In this document: positions 8,779 to 18,291 of the stretch, piece after piece | Layout of the letters: each line of letters opens with the position of its first letter | Numbering within the stretch: the first letter of the stretch is position 1 | NCBI RefSeq assembly: GCF_009193175.1 | Contig: NZ_VUKE01000005.1 | Location: forward strand, 124,001 to 188,000 | Length of the DNA stretch: 64,000 bases | Origin: Georgenia ruanii | GTDB lineage: Bacteria; Actinomycetota; Actinomycetes; Actinomycetales; Actinomycetaceae | Direction: 5' to 3' | The notes under the pieces: model-generated | Database searches by the model: none | What the model saw: only the letters and a program-made list of their open reading frames with translations | Told to the model about the DNA's origin: nothing | Translations under genes and position numbers: made by a program

Positions 8779-9603
8779 ATGGCGGTGTCGGGAGCCGGCC
8801 GTGGCCGGGCCGCGGTCCGGGCGGGGCTTGGACTGCTGGCCGCCCTCGCGCTGGCCGGCTGCACGGCGTCGTCGAACTCTGACGGGAGCACGCCGCCGCA
8901 GCCGGCGCCCACGCAGCCGACAACCACACAACCGGCGACGCAACCGGCGACGCCCTCGCCGCCTGCGGAGCCGACGGCGAGCCCGGACGACAGCACCCGG
9001 CCCCCGACCGCCGGCGGATGCCCGGCCACCGGCGCGACCGTGCCCCAGGGGGCGGCGTCGAAGCCGACCGTCGACCTCGACGGCGACGGCGCGGCGGACA
9101 CCCTGTGGCTGTCGGCCGGGGTGCCACGGATCCTGGGGGTGCGCACCCACTCCGGCGCGGTGTTCTCGGTCGAGTTCTCCAGCGGGGCGCCCCAGGCGGC
9201 CCGGGCCACGGGCCAGCGGCTCGCCGACGGCTCGGCGATCATCCTGCTCGACACCGGTCGCGCGGTGCCGCTCTACGCCGTCGTCGACTGCGCGATCGTC
9301 CCGACCCGCAACGTCCAGGGCCACCAGTACACCTTCGACCTCGGCTTCACCGGGTACGGCACGGGCGTGGCCTGCGAGGACCTCGGCGCGGGCGTGCAGC
9401 TCGTGGGGGTGAACGCCACCAGCGCCGACGGGGCGAGGTTCGACGTGACCCGCACGGCCATCTCCCTCGCGGCGCACGGGATGAAGGCGACGAACGGGCG
9501 GACCACGACCGTCGCCACGGCCGTGCCCCCGGACGACCCCGCGGTCGCGGCCGCGCACGAGGTCAGTTGCGCCGGCGCGCCGCCGCCGGTCGTCGAGCCC
9601 TGA
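8779..9603 (+). CDS. Putative secreted lipoprotein, function unknown
   Basis: 274 residues. A lipoprotein signal peptide ends in ALALAGC (Cys at about residue 27), so the protein should be anchored on the outer face of the membrane. A ~50-residue Thr/Pro/Gln linker follows (repeats of TQPAT), then a globular domain starting TVDLDGDGAADTLWLSAG, which resembles the calcium-binding Asp-rich turn of FG-GAP/VCBS-type repeats. Three later Cys could form a disulfide. No enzyme motif recognised. ATG at 8779 has GGAGG eight bases upstream. Monocistronic between glyS and dusB. Confidence 0.8.
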   Translation: MAVSGAGRGRAAVRAGLGLLAALALAGCTASSNSDGSTPPQPAPTQPTTTQPATQPATPSPPAEPTASPDDSTRPPTAGGCPATGATVPQGAASKPTVDLDGDGAADTLWLSAGVPRILGVRTHSGAVFSVEFSSGAPQAARATGQRLADGSAIILLDTGRAVPLYAVVDCAIVPTRNVQGHQYTFDLGFTGYGTGVACEDLGAGVQLVGVNATSADGARFDVTRTAISLAAHGMKATNGRTTTVATAVPPDDPAVAAAHEVSCAGAPPPVVEP

Positions 9604-9676
9604 CCTGGTCGCAGCCGGAATGGCAGGGGAGTCGCGCGGGACGGACGAATTGGTCGCAGGTCACAGAGCGGTCGGG

Positions 9677-9705
9677 TTGGGCGCTCCGGACCCCTCGGGG
9701 ACAAT
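9677..9705 (+). promoter_or_regulatory. dusB promoter, leaderless type
   Basis: TTGGGC (9677-9682), 17-bp spacer, GACAAT (9700-9705), then six bases to the GTG start at 9712. There is no ribosome-binding site, so the transcript probably begins at or next to the start codon. Confidence 0.65.
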
Positions 9706-9711
9706 GACCCG

Positions 9712-10938
9712 GTGACTGAGCTGCAGATCGGCGCCGTGCGCCTGGGGAGCCCGGTGGTCCTCGCCCCGATGGCTGGGGTGACCAACCCGCCGTTCCGGCA
9801 GCTGTGCCGGGCGGCGGGGGTGGACGGGCTGCGCGCGGCCACCGGCACCGCGCCCGCGGCCGCGCCGGCCAACGGCACCCACGCGCCCGCCGGGCTGTAC
9901 GTCACGGAGATGATTACCTCCCGGGCACTCGTCGAGCGCACTCCCGAGACGATGCGGATGATCACCCCCGACCCCGCCGAGCCGGTCCGCTCGGTCCAGC
10001 TCTACGGCGTCGACCCCGCCACCATCGCCGCGGCCATCCGCATCCTGGTGGCCGAGGACCGCGCCGACCACGTCGACCTCAACTTCGGCTGCCCGGTGCC
10101 CAAGGTCACCCGCAAGGGCGGCGGCGGCGCCCTGCCGTGGAAGCGGGACCTGTTCGACGGCATCGTCACCGACGCCGTCGCGGCGGCGCGCGAGGCCTCC
10201 GCGGGCCGTGACCACGAGGTGCCGGTGACCGTCAAGATGCGCATGGGCATCGACGACGACCATCTCACCTACCTCGACGCCGGCCGGCTGGCCGAGCGCG
10301 CCGGCATCGCTGCGGTGGCCCTGCACGCCCGCACCGTGGCCCAGCACTACTCCGGACAGGCCCGCTGGGAGCACATCGCCCGGCTCAAGGAGGCCGTGAC
10401 CACCATCCCGGTGCTCGGCAACGGCGACGTCTGGTCCGCCGAGGAGGCCGAGGAGATGATGGCGCGCACCGGCTGCGACGGCGTCGTCGTCGGGCGCGGC
10501 TGCCAGGGCCGGCCGTGGCTGTTCACCGACCTCGTCGCCGCCGCGCACGGCTCCGGCGTCCGGGTCCGGCCCGGGCTGCGGGAGGTGGCGGCCGTCATCC
10601 GCCGCCACGCCGAGCTCATGGTCGAGCACTTCGGCGAGGAGGGCCGGGCGCTGCGCGAGATGCGCAAGCACATGGCCTGGTACCTCAAGGGCTACGTCGT
10701 CGGCGGCCCGACCCGCCACGACCTCGGCCTGGTCTCCTCCCTCGCCGAGCTCGACGAGCGGCTCGCCGCCCTCGACCTCGACCAGCCCTACCCCGGCGAG
10801 GGCGCCGAGGGCCCGCGCGGGCGGGCGGGCAGCGCGAAGCAGCCGCACCTGCCCGACGGCTGGCTCACCAGCCGCGACATCGACGCCGACCTACGCGCCA
10901 TGCTCGCCGAGGCCGAGCTGTCGGTCTCCGGCGGCTGA
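9712..10938 (+). CDS. dusB: tRNA-dihydrouridine synthase DusB-type
   Basis: FMN enzyme that reduces uridines in the tRNA D-loop. 408 residues. Seen: LAPMAGVTNPPFRQLCR (FMN-binding start of the TIM barrel), DLNFGCPVPKVTRKGGGGALPW with the catalytic Cys in GCP, KMRMGIDDDH, HARTVAQHYSG, and GRGCQGRPWLF near the phosphate site; a helical C-terminal tRNA-binding domain follows. A loop insertion of about 20 residues (ATGTAPAAAPANGTHAPAG) sits before LYVTEMI. GTG start with a leaderless-type promoter. Confidence 0.95.
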   Translation: MTELQIGAVRLGSPVVLAPMAGVTNPPFRQLCRAAGVDGLRAATGTAPAAAPANGTHAPAGLYVTEMITSRALVERTPETMRMITPDPAEPVRSVQLYGVDPATIAAAIRILVAEDRADHVDLNFGCPVPKVTRKGGGGALPWKRDLFDGIVTDAVAAAREASAGRDHEVPVTVKMRMGIDDDHLTYLDAGRLAERAGIAAVALHARTVAQHYSGQARWEHIARLKEAVTTIPVLGNGDVWSAEEAEEMMARTGCDGVVVGRGCQGRPWLFTDLVAAAHGSGVRVRPGLREVAAVIRRHAELMVEHFGEEGRALREMRKHMAWYLKGYVVGGPTRHDLGLVSSLAELDERLAALDLDQPYPGEGAEGPRGRAGSAKQPHLPDGWLTSRDIDADLRAMLAEAELSVSGG

Positions 10939-10955
10939 GCCGCCGGGCGGCGCGC

Positions 10956-12719
10956 TCAGCGCGCGAGCCACACCGTGGTGTCCGTGGGCACGAGCGTGGC
11001 GCCGTCGGCCTCGATCAGCTCGCCGCTGGCCACGAGCACGCGGTGGCCGGCCGGCAGCCGCGCCGGCGTCGCGCCGAGGTTGGTGACCACGACGACGTCC
11101 CCGCGCGCGCCGTCGGCCGGGCCGTTGACGAACGCGACGACGTCGGGACCGAAGCCCGGCGCCCAGGCGAGCGAGCCGAGCCCCAGGCCCAGCTCGCGGC
11201 GCAGGCGCAGCGTCGTGCGGTACAGCTCCAGGGTCGAGCCCGCCTGGCCGGTCTGGGCGTCGACGGCGTAGCGCGCCCAGCCCGCCGGCTGCGGCAGCCA
11301 GGCGGCGCCGGTAGGGGAGAAGCCGAACGCCGGCGCGGCCGCCTCCCACGGCAGCGGCACCCGGCACCCGTCGCGGCCCTTCTCGGCGCCCCGGGTGCGA
11401 AAGAAGGCCGGGTCCTGGCGGGCGTCGTCGGGCAGCGCGGTGTGCTCGGGCAGACCGAGCTCCTCGCCCTGGTAGAGGTAGGCCGAGCCGGGCAGGCCGA
11501 GCATGAGCAGGGTGGCGGCGCGGGCGCGGCGCAGCCCGAGCGCGGCGTCGGGCTGGGGGTCCTCGGCCCCGATGCCGTTGGGGCCCTTGCCGGTGGCCTC
11601 GAGCCCGAGCCGGGAGGCGTGGCGCACGACGTCGTGGTTGGACACCACCCAGGTGGTGGGGGCGCCGACGGCGTCGTTAGCGGCGAGGGAGGCCGAGACG
11701 ACCGCGCGCAGCTCCTGGGCGTGCCAACGCGAGACGAGGAAGGCGAAGTTGAACGCCTGGTGCATCTCGTCCGAGCGGACGTACCTGGCGAGCCGCTCGA
11801 GCGGGTCCACCCACGCCTCGGCGACGAGGACGCGCTCGCCCGGGTAGCCGTCCACCACCCGGCGCCAGGCGCGGTAGATCTCGTGGACCCCGTCCTGGTC
11901 GAACATCGGCGGCCGGGCGCCCTGGTGCGCGGAGGCGGCCGGGCCGTCGTCGTCGGTGCCCTCGACCATCGTGACGTGGCCGGTCCAGTCGGGCAGGCCC
12001 TGGGCCTTGACCAGGCCGTGGGCGACGTCGACCCGGAAGCCGTCGACGCCCCGGTCGAGCCAGAACCGCAGCACGTCCTCGAACTCGGCGTGCACCTCGG
12101 TGTTCTCCCAGCTGAGGTCCGGCTGGGCGGCGTCGAAGAGGTGCAGGTACCACTGCCCGTCGCCGGCCCAGGCCGAGCCGGCCGCGTCCGGGCGGTCGCA
12201 CACCCGCGTCCAGGCCGGTCCGCCGAAGACCGACTCCCAGTTGTTCGGCGGCTCCTCGCCCGTCTCGCCGAGCCCCTCGCGGAAGACGTAACGCGCCCGC
12301 TCGGGGCTGCCCGGGCCCGCGGCGAGGGCCTGGCGAAACCAGGCGTGCTGGTCGGAGGTGTGGTTGGGGACGAGGTCGACGATCACCCGCAGGCCGAGCT
12401 CGTGGGCGCGGGCGAGCAGCGCGTCGGCGTCGGCCAGGGTGCCGAAGCGCGGGTCGACGTCGCGGTAGTCCGCCACGTCGTAGCCGCCGTCGGCCTGCGG
12501 CGAGCGGTAGAACGGGGAGAGCCACAGGGCGTCGACGCCCAGACGGGCCAGGTGCTCCAGGCGGGCGGTGATGCCGCGCAGGTCGCCCATGCCGTCGCCG
12601 TCGGAGTCGGCGAAGGAGCGCGGGTAGACCTGGTAGATCACCGCCTGGCGCCACCACTGCGCCGCGGCCCCGGCGGGGTGGACGAGCGTGCTGGCGGCGG
12701 CGGTGGTCTCGACGGTCAC
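10956..12719 (-). CDS. GH13 alpha-glucosidase (oligo-1,6-glucosidase/sucrose-isomerase-like subfamily)
   Basis: Hydrolyses alpha-glucosidic bonds of maltose- or isomaltose-type oligosaccharides; no signal peptide, so cytoplasmic. 587 residues. GH13 regions in order: AVIYQVYPRSFADSDGDGMGDL, DLVPNHTS, GFRVDVAHG (nucleophile Asp), VLVAEAWVDP (acid/base Glu), VVSNHDVVR (transition-state Asp), and a C-terminal beta domain ending VPTDTTVWLAR. The GTG at 12719 (GGAG close upstream) is preferred to an in-frame start 63 bp earlier that adds Pro/Arg-rich sequence. Downstream partner of a LacI remnant and a GH13-like pseudoenzyme; no sugar transporter is adjacent. Exact substrate is not determinable here. 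Confidence 0.92.
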   Translation of the reverse strand: MTVETTAAASTLVHPAGAAAQWWRQAVIYQVYPRSFADSDGDGMGDLRGITARLEHLARLGVDALWLSPFYRSPQADGGYDVADYRDVDPRFGTLADADALLARAHELGLRVIVDLVPNHTSDQHAWFRQALAAGPGSPERARYVFREGLGETGEEPPNNWESVFGGPAWTRVCDRPDAAGSAWAGDGQWYLHLFDAAQPDLSWENTEVHAEFEDVLRFWLDRGVDGFRVDVAHGLVKAQGLPDWTGHVTMVEGTDDDGPAASAHQGARPPMFDQDGVHEIYRAWRRVVDGYPGERVLVAEAWVDPLERLARYVRSDEMHQAFNFAFLVSRWHAQELRAVVSASLAANDAVGAPTTWVVSNHDVVRHASRLGLEATGKGPNGIGAEDPQPDAALGLRRARAATLLMLGLPGSAYLYQGEELGLPEHTALPDDARQDPAFFRTRGAEKGRDGCRVPLPWEAAAPAFGFSPTGAAWLPQPAGWARYAVDAQTGQAGSTLELYRTTLRLRRELGLGLGSLAWAPGFGPDVVAFVNGPADGARGDVVVVTNLGATPARLPAGHRVLVASGELIEADGATLVPTDTTVWLAR

Positions 12720-12826
12720 GGTTCTCCAGGCAGGTCGGTCGCGCGGGGCGCGAGGGGACGGGCTCGAGGGTCGGCCGGCCACGCTATGCCGGACGGGGAC
12801 CGGGTGTCCAGGCGGCTACCGGGCCC

Positions 12827-13270
12827 TCAGACCGCCACAGCGCCGCGCAGTGCGGACGCCGCCGCCGGCGACCCGCGCACGATGAGCTCGGGCACGAACA
12901 GCAGGTCACCGCGCGGCACCGAGGCCCCGCCCATCTCGGTGACCAGCGTGGTCACGGCCGCCTGGCACATGGCGGCGACCGCCTGGCAGATGGTCGTCAG
13001 CGGCGGGTCCGTGAACGCGATGAGCGCCGAGTCGTCGTAGCCGATCACCGACAGGTCCTGCGGCACCCGCAGCCCGCACGAGCGGGCCGCCCGCACCACG
13101 CCGAGCGACATGAACAGGGCCGGCGACGTCGAGGTCGATCGCCGTGGCCTCGCGGAAGCCGTCGCGCTTGCGCCGGGCCGGCACGAACCGGTCCGGTCCG
13201 ACGGCCAGCCCGACCCTGCGGTGGCCCTGGGAGGCCAGGTGGCGCACGGCGAGGTCGATGCTGCGCCGGG
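12827..13270 (-). pseudogene. Remnant of a LacI-family sugar-responsive regulator
   Basis: Two pieces of a LacI/GalR ligand-binding domain lie in different frames. The upstream piece (about 13140-13270) reads SIDLAVRHLASQGHRRVGLAVGPDRFVPARRKRDGFREA. The downstream piece (12827 to about 13125) reads TSPALFMSLGVVRAARSCGLRVPQDLSVIGYDDSAL and runs to a normal LacI C-terminus. The DNA-binding headpiece is absent, and about 60 residues expected between the pieces are missing, with a frame change. It abuts the stop of the GH13-like gene (13298). It was presumably the repressor of this glucan locus before a deletion. Sure of the family, fairly sure it is dead. Confidence 0.85.
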
Positions 13271-13297
13271 CGCGGGGACCGCGCCGGGTCCGCCGCG

Positions 13298-14512
13298 TCA
13301 GGACACGGCCAGCCACACCGTGGTGTCCGCCGGCACGCTCACCTCGCCGCCCGCCGGCGCCGGCAGGTCGGCGCTGGCGTGGAGGATCTCCCGCTCGGCG
13401 GGAACGACCACCGTGCCGGGGCCGAGGTTCACCAGCACGAGCACCTCGCGGTTGAGGAAGGCCAGCGTGCCCGCGGGGGAGTCGACCCAACCCACCGGTC
13501 CGGTGCCCAGGCGCAGCTCGTCGCGCAGGCGCAGCCCGCGGCGGTAGCGCTCGAAGCCGGTGTCCGGCCGGCCCTTCTGCGCCGCGACGGCCGCCGCGGT
13601 CGCCCGCACGGCGGCGGCGACGTCGCCGTCCTGGCGCACGCCCACGGCCTCGCCCAGGTGCAGGTAGGCGGTGCCGGGCAGGGCGAGCATGAGCGCGGCC
13701 GCGGCGTCGTGCCGGCGCCGGAGCGCCGCGTGGGCGAGGTCCCCCCACTCGGCGGGGGCGGCCAGCGCCGCGGTCGCCAGCGTCCACCCCGCGGGCGCCC
13801 CGACCGGGTCCCGCAGCGCGTAGGCGTCGGTGATCGTGGCGCGCAGCGGCTCGGGGCGCCACGGGGTGACCACGAGGCGGTCGTCGCGGGTGATGTGGAG
13901 CCAGTCCTCGTGCAGGTGGGAGGCCAGGGCCGCCCGGTCCCGGGCGGTGCCGCCGCCGGTGAGGATGACGTCCTCGCCGTGCTCGGCGATCAGTGCGTGC
14001 AGCGCGCCGAGCTCGATGCCCGCGTGGGCGTGAGGGCCGAGCGGGGGCACCGGGCGGCTCGCCGAGATGAGGTCGATGCCGTCGATGCCGCGGTGCAGCC
14101 ATGCGGTGCAGCGGGCGAGGTGCCAGGCGGCGGCGTCGGTCTGTGGCGGGGCGTCGGTGCCGGCGAGGGCGACGAGGACCTTGATGCCGCGCTGGTGGGC
14201 GCGGCGCACGAACTCCTCCACGACGCCGCGCGCCGGCTCCGCGCCGGGGTCGAGGCCCGGGCAGTGCACCTCTATGGCGTCCGCCCCCAGGCGCGCGACG
14301 TGGGAGATCTCCGCCGCGAGCGCCTCCAGGCCGGGAAGGTCCGTCTCCCCGCGGACCTGGAGGACGACGGCGTGCTGCCACCAGGAGGTGGGCCGCCTCG
14401 TGCTGCGGTGGACGACGGTGGTCGTGGTGACGTCGCCGAGGGCGGGGGTCCGCTGGTCGCCGCGCGGCTGCTCGCCGGGCGCCGCCTGCGCCGTCGTCTC
14501 GTGGTCCGTCAC
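13298..14512 (-). CDS. GH13-like protein lacking catalytic residues (pseudoenzyme)
   Basis: 404 residues. Fold similarity to the neighbouring GH13 enzyme is plain: WWQHAVVLQV matches WWRQAVIYQV, HRGIDGIDLIS matches DRGVDGFRVDV, and the C-termini match (VPADTTVWLA). All three catalytic residues are gone: nucleophile Asp reads Ile in GIDLIS, acid/base Glu is in a region reading VILTGGG, and the NHD motif reads ATAAL. The B domain and the first active-site loop are also missing. The frame is fully open with strong GC third-position bias, so it looks maintained. Start uncertain: GTG at 14512 chosen; GTG at 14545 possible; neither has a clear ribosome site. Confidence 0.8.
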   Translation of the reverse strand: MTDHETTAQAAPGEQPRGDQRTPALGDVTTTTVVHRSTRRPTSWWQHAVVLQVRGETDLPGLEALAAEISHVARLGADAIEVHCPGLDPGAEPARGVVEEFVRRAHQRGIKVLVALAGTDAPPQTDAAAWHLARCTAWLHRGIDGIDLISASRPVPPLGPHAHAGIELGALHALIAEHGEDVILTGGGTARDRAALASHLHEDWLHITRDDRLVVTPWRPEPLRATITDAYALRDPVGAPAGWTLATAALAAPAEWGDLAHAALRRRHDAAAALMLALPGTAYLHLGEAVGVRQDGDVAAAVRATAAAVAAQKGRPDTGFERYRRGLRLRDELRLGTGPVGWVDSPAGTLAFLNREVLVLVNLGPGTVVVPAEREILHASADLPAPAGGEVSVPADTTVWLAVS

Positions 14513-14568
14513 GGCGCCATTGTGGACCACGCGCCGTCGGGGCACCCGCCATCCCGTAGGCTCCTGGC

Positions 14569-15897
14569 GTGCCCCAGGAGCCGTCAGCCCTCGATCATGG
14601 CGTCCGGGCTCACGCCGCGGGCGAGGCCCGCCGCCCGGAGGCCTACACCCGCCGCGACCGCGAGCGCCGGTGGCCCGAGCCGGCGAAGAACCCCCGGCGC
14701 ACCGCGTTCGAGAGGGACCGGGCGCGGGTGCTCCACTCTTCGGCGCTGCGCCGGCTGGGCGCCAAGACGCAGGTGCTCGGCCCGGCCAGCGACGACTTCG
14801 TCCGCACCCGGCTGACCCACTCCCTCGAGGTGGCCCAGGTGGGCCGGGAGCTGGGCAAGGCGCTGGGCTGCGACCCCGACGTCGTCGACGCCGCGTGCCT
14901 GTCCCACGACCTGGGCCACCCGCCCTTCGGTCACAACGGCGAACGGGCGCTGGACGAGGTCGCCGCGGGGATCGGCGGGTTCGAGGGCAACGCCCAGACC
15001 CTGCGGCTGCTCACCCGCCTGGAGCCGAAGACCTTCGCCGACGACGGCGCCAGCGCCGGCCTCAACCTCACGCGCGCGAGCCTGGATGCGGCCACGAAGT
15101 ATCCGTGGCGCCGCGGCGACGGGCCGGCCCGGCCGGACGGCACCCCGACGCGCAAGTTCGGGGTCTACGAGGACGACCTGCCCGTCTTCGACTGGCTGCG
15201 CGAGGGGGCCCCGCCCGGGCGACGCTGCCTGGAGGCGCAGGTCATGGACCTCTCCGACGACATCGCCTACAGCGTGCACGACGTCGAGGACGCCATCGTC
15301 GGCGGGCGGGTGGACCTGGAGCGGGTGCGCCGGACCGAGGAGCAGCAGCGCGTGGTCGGCCAGGTGCGGGCCTGGTACGACCCGCCGGTGGACGACGACG
15401 CGCTGGGCGCGGCCATCGACCGGCTGGTGGCGCTGCCGATCTGGATGCGTGCCTTCGACGGCTCCCGGCGCGACCTCGCTGGCATCAAGAACATGACCAG
15501 CCAGCTCATCGGGCGGTTCTGCGGCGCGGCCGAGGCCGCCACCCGCGCGGCCTCCGGCGAGGGGCGGCTGACCCGCTACGCCGCCGACCTGGTGGTGCCG
15601 CCGGAGACGCTGGCCGAGATCGTCGTGCTCAAGGGCGTCGCGGCCCTGTACGTCATGGCCCCGCGCGAGCTCGAGCCCCTCTATCTGTCCCAGCGCACGA
15701 TCATCTTCGACCTGGTCGACGCCCTGCTGGAGACCGGCGACCGGCACCTCGAGCCGCCCTTCGTCGCGGACTTCCACGCCGCCGCCGACGACGCGGCGCG
15801 GCTGCGGGTGGTCGTGGACCAGGTGGCCTCGCTCACCGACACCTCGGCGAATCAGTGGCACGCCCGGCTGCGGGGGATGCTCTCCGAGGTCTTCTGA
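14569..15897 (+). CDS. dgt: dGTP triphosphohydrolase-like protein (HD domain)
   Basis: Cleaves dNTPs to nucleosides and triphosphate; the family helps control dNTP pools. 442 residues. HD-domain metal ligands are visible: [14 protein letters not shown] (His), [16 protein letters not shown] (His-Asp and downstream His) and [18 protein letters not shown] (distal Asp). The opening [27 protein letters not shown] is family-typical. GTG start, with TAGGCT six bases upstream and no ribosome-binding site: leaderless type. Directly precedes dnaG, as in many actinobacteria. Confidence 0.94.
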   Translation: MPQEPSALDHGVRAHAAGEARRPEAYTRRDRERRWPEPAKNPRRTAFERDRARVLHSSALRRLGAKTQVLGPASDDFVRTRLTHSLEVAQVGRELGKALGCDPDVVDAACLSHDLGHPPFGHNGERALDEVAAGIGGFEGNAQTLRLLTRLEPKTFADDGASAGLNLTRASLDAATKYPWRRGDGPARPDGTPTRKFGVYEDDLPVFDWLREGAPPGRRCLEAQVMDLSDDIAYSVHDVEDAIVGGRVDLERVRRTEEQQRVVGQVRAWYDPPVDDDALGAAIDRLVALPIWMRAFDGSRRDLAGIKNMTSQLIGRFCGAAEAATRAASGEGRLTRYAADLVVPPETLAEIVVLKGVAALYVMAPRELEPLYLSQRTIIFDLVDALLETGDRHLEPPFVADFHAAADDAARLRVVVDQVASLTDTSANQWHARLRGMLSEVF

Positions 15898-16023
15898 CCC
15901 GCGCACCGCCGGTAAGCCGGGAAGTTCGCGCCGAGATGTGGGTCCTCGGCAGCTCCTCCCGTGCCGCGCCGGCCCGGGCGACGGGCGCCCGGGCCCGTCG
16001 GTATCGGCACCTACACTGACGCC

Positions 16024-18180
16024 ATGGCAGGCCTGATCCGACGCGAGGACATCGACGCCGTCCGCGAGCGCGCCCGGATCGAGGAGATCGTCGGCACGTA
16101 CGTCACCCTCAAGTCTGCCGGCGTGGGCTCGATGAAGGGCCTGTGCCCCTTCCACGACGAGCGCACCGCCTCCTTCCACGTCCGCCCCCAGCTGGGCCTG
16201 TGGCACTGCTTCGGCTGTGACGAGGGCGGCGACGTCATCTCCTTCGTCCAGAAGATCGACCACCTGTCTTTCACCGAGGCGGTGGAGCTGCTGGCCGGCA
16301 AGGTCGGCGTCCAGCTGCGCTACGAGGACGGCGGCACGGGCCGGCCCCGGGAGGAGCCCGGCCGGCGCCAGCGGCTCGTGGACGCCCACCGCGTCGCCGA
16401 GGAGTTCTACGCCGGCCAGCTGGACGGCCCCGAGGGCGAGGCGGGGCGCCGGTTCCTCGCCGAGCGCGGCTTCGACCGGCAGGCCGCGGCCACCTTCGGC
16501 GTCGGCTACGCCCCCAAGGGCTGGGACCACCTGCTGCGCCACCTGCGCGGGCGGGGCTTCACCGAGGCGGAGCTGACCGCCTCCGGGCTCGTCTCGCAGG
16601 GCAACCGCGGCGTCTACGACCGCTTCCGCGGCCGCCTGGTCTGGCCGATCCGGGACATCACCGGCGAGACGGTCGGCTTCGGCGCGCGCCGGCTGTACGA
16701 GGAGGACCAGGGGCCCAAGTACCTCAACACCCCCGAGACCTCCCTCTACAAGAAGTCTCACGTCCTCTACGGCCTCGACCTCGCCAAGCGCACCATCGCC
16801 AAGGAGCGCCGGGTCGTCGTCGTCGAGGGGTACACCGATGTCATGGCGGCCCACCTGGCCGGCGTGGGCACCGCCGTGGCCACCTGCGGGACGGCGTTCG
16901 GGACCGACCACGTCAAGATCGTCCGCCGTCTGCTGGGCGACACCGCCGACGCCGCCGCCGGGGTCATCTTCGCCTCCGGCGCCACCCGCGGCGGGGAGGT
17001 GATCTTCACGTTCGACGGCGACGCCGCCGGCCAGAAGGCCGCCCTGCGCGCCTTCGAGGAGGACCAGCGCTTCGCGTCCCAGACGTTCGTCGCCGTCGGG
17101 CCCGACGGGCTGGACCCCTGCGACCTGCGCCTGCAGCGCGGGGACGCCGCGGTGCGCGAGCTCATCGCCGGCCGGCAGCCGCTGTTCGCCTTCGCCATCC
17201 GGTCGGTCCTCAACCAGCTCGACCTGGCGACGGCGGAGGGTCGGGTCGCCGCCCTCCGGGCGGCCGCCCCGGTGGTCGCCGGCATCCGCGACCAGGCGCT
17301 GCGCTGGGAGTACACCCGCGAGCTCGCCGGCTGGCTGGGGATGGACGAGCCGACCGTGCGCGGTGCCGTCCACGCCGCCGAACGGGCCCAGGGGCGCCAC
17401 GACCTCACCCCGCCGCCGCCCGACCCCGGGTCCGGCGGCGGCTTCGGCGGACGCCGCCAGGGCGCGCCCGGGGGCCGGCCCGAGGGGCGCTGGGACGGGC
17501 GGCAGGCGGCCCGCGGCGGGGCCCCGGGCCGGTCGGGGCGCGACGGGGGGTTCCGCGGCCGCGACGGCGGGTTCCGCGACGGCGCCGGCGGGCGCGACGG
17601 CGGCCGCCCGCCCTACCCGGACCGGGCGACCGCGCCCGGCGCGATGCCTGGCGGTCAGCGCCCGCCGCGGGAGGACCCGGTGGCCCGCCTCGAGCGCCAG
17701 GTGCTCGAGGTGGTCCTCCAGCTGCCCCAGCACGCCCTGGGCGCCGGCTTCGACGACCTCGCCCCGGACACCTTCACCGTCCCGGCCTACCGGGGGGTGC
17801 ACGACGCCATCCGGGCGGCGGGTGGCACGCTGGCCTACGGCCAGGAGGTCGAGCGGTACGCGGCCCAGCACCCCGGCGCCGACGCCGCCCGGCACGCGGC
17901 GGGCTGGTGGGCCGAGCAGGTGCGCGAGAACGCCGTCGGCCCGGTGGCCGGCGTCATCACCGAGCTGGCGGTGGCCCCGCTGCCCGAGGACCGGCCCGAG
18001 GCGCTCTCCGGGTACGCGCACGGCGTCCTCGTGGCCCTCATCCGCATGGGCCTGACCCGCGAGATCGCCGACGTCAAGGGACGCCTGCAGCGCACCGACC
18101 CGGCCGACCCGGGCTACGCCGACGTCTTCGCCGCCCTCATGGCCCTGGAGAACCGCCGCCGCGCGCTCCGGAGCGATTGA
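16024..18180 (+). CDS. dnaG: DNA primase DnaG
   Basis: Makes RNA primers at the replication fork. 718 residues, long for the family (about 600-640). Seen: CHC2 zinc finger (CPFHDERTASFHV ... HCFGC), N-terminal RNAP-like domain, TOPRIM with VVVVEGYTDVMAAH and FTFDGDAAGQKAA, and a C-terminal DnaB-interaction domain from about residue 560. Two insertions explain the length: ~15 residues (ADAAAGVIFASGATR) just before the second TOPRIM motif, and a 70-90-residue Gly/Arg linker (about 465-550) with repeated GRDGGFR. The ATG at 16024 has TACACT six bases before it and no ribosome site (leaderless type). Confidence 0.96.
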   Translation: MAGLIRREDIDAVRERARIEEIVGTYVTLKSAGVGSMKGLCPFHDERTASFHVRPQLGLWHCFGCDEGGDVISFVQKIDHLSFTEAVELLAGKVGVQLRYEDGGTGRPREEPGRRQRLVDAHRVAEEFYAGQLDGPEGEAGRRFLAERGFDRQAAATFGVGYAPKGWDHLLRHLRGRGFTEAELTASGLVSQGNRGVYDRFRGRLVWPIRDITGETVGFGARRLYEEDQGPKYLNTPETSLYKKSHVLYGLDLAKRTIAKERRVVVVEGYTDVMAAHLAGVGTAVATCGTAFGTDHVKIVRRLLGDTADAAAGVIFASGATRGGEVIFTFDGDAAGQKAALRAFEEDQRFASQTFVAVGPDGLDPCDLRLQRGDAAVRELIAGRQPLFAFAIRSVLNQLDLATAEGRVAALRAAAPVVAGIRDQALRWEYTRELAGWLGMDEPTVRGAVHAAERAQGRHDLTPPPPDPGSGGGFGGRRQGAPGGRPEGRWDGRQAARGGAPGRSGRDGGFRGRDGGFRDGAGGRDGGRPPYPDRATAPGAMPGGQRPPREDPVARLERQVLEVVLQLPQHALGAGFDDLAPDTFTVPAYRGVHDAIRAAGGTLAYGQEVERYAAQHPGADAARHAAGWWAEQVRENAVGPVAGVITELAVAPLPEDRPEALSGYAHGVLVALIRMGLTREIADVKGRLQRTDPADPGYADVFAALMALENRRRALRSD

Positions 18181-18291
18181 CGGCAGGTCCGCGCCGTGTT
18201 GCGCGTGCACGAGCGCGTCATCACGGCCAGTGTTGTACCTGGAGAGCCCGGGGCACGCCCGGTCATGACCGCCGTCGGGAGGGGCACGGTT

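Noticed and set aside
17440-17640. GGX/RDGGFR repeats as a possible CRISPR or minisatellite
   Set aside because: They are in frame within dnaG and encode its linker; no spacer structure.
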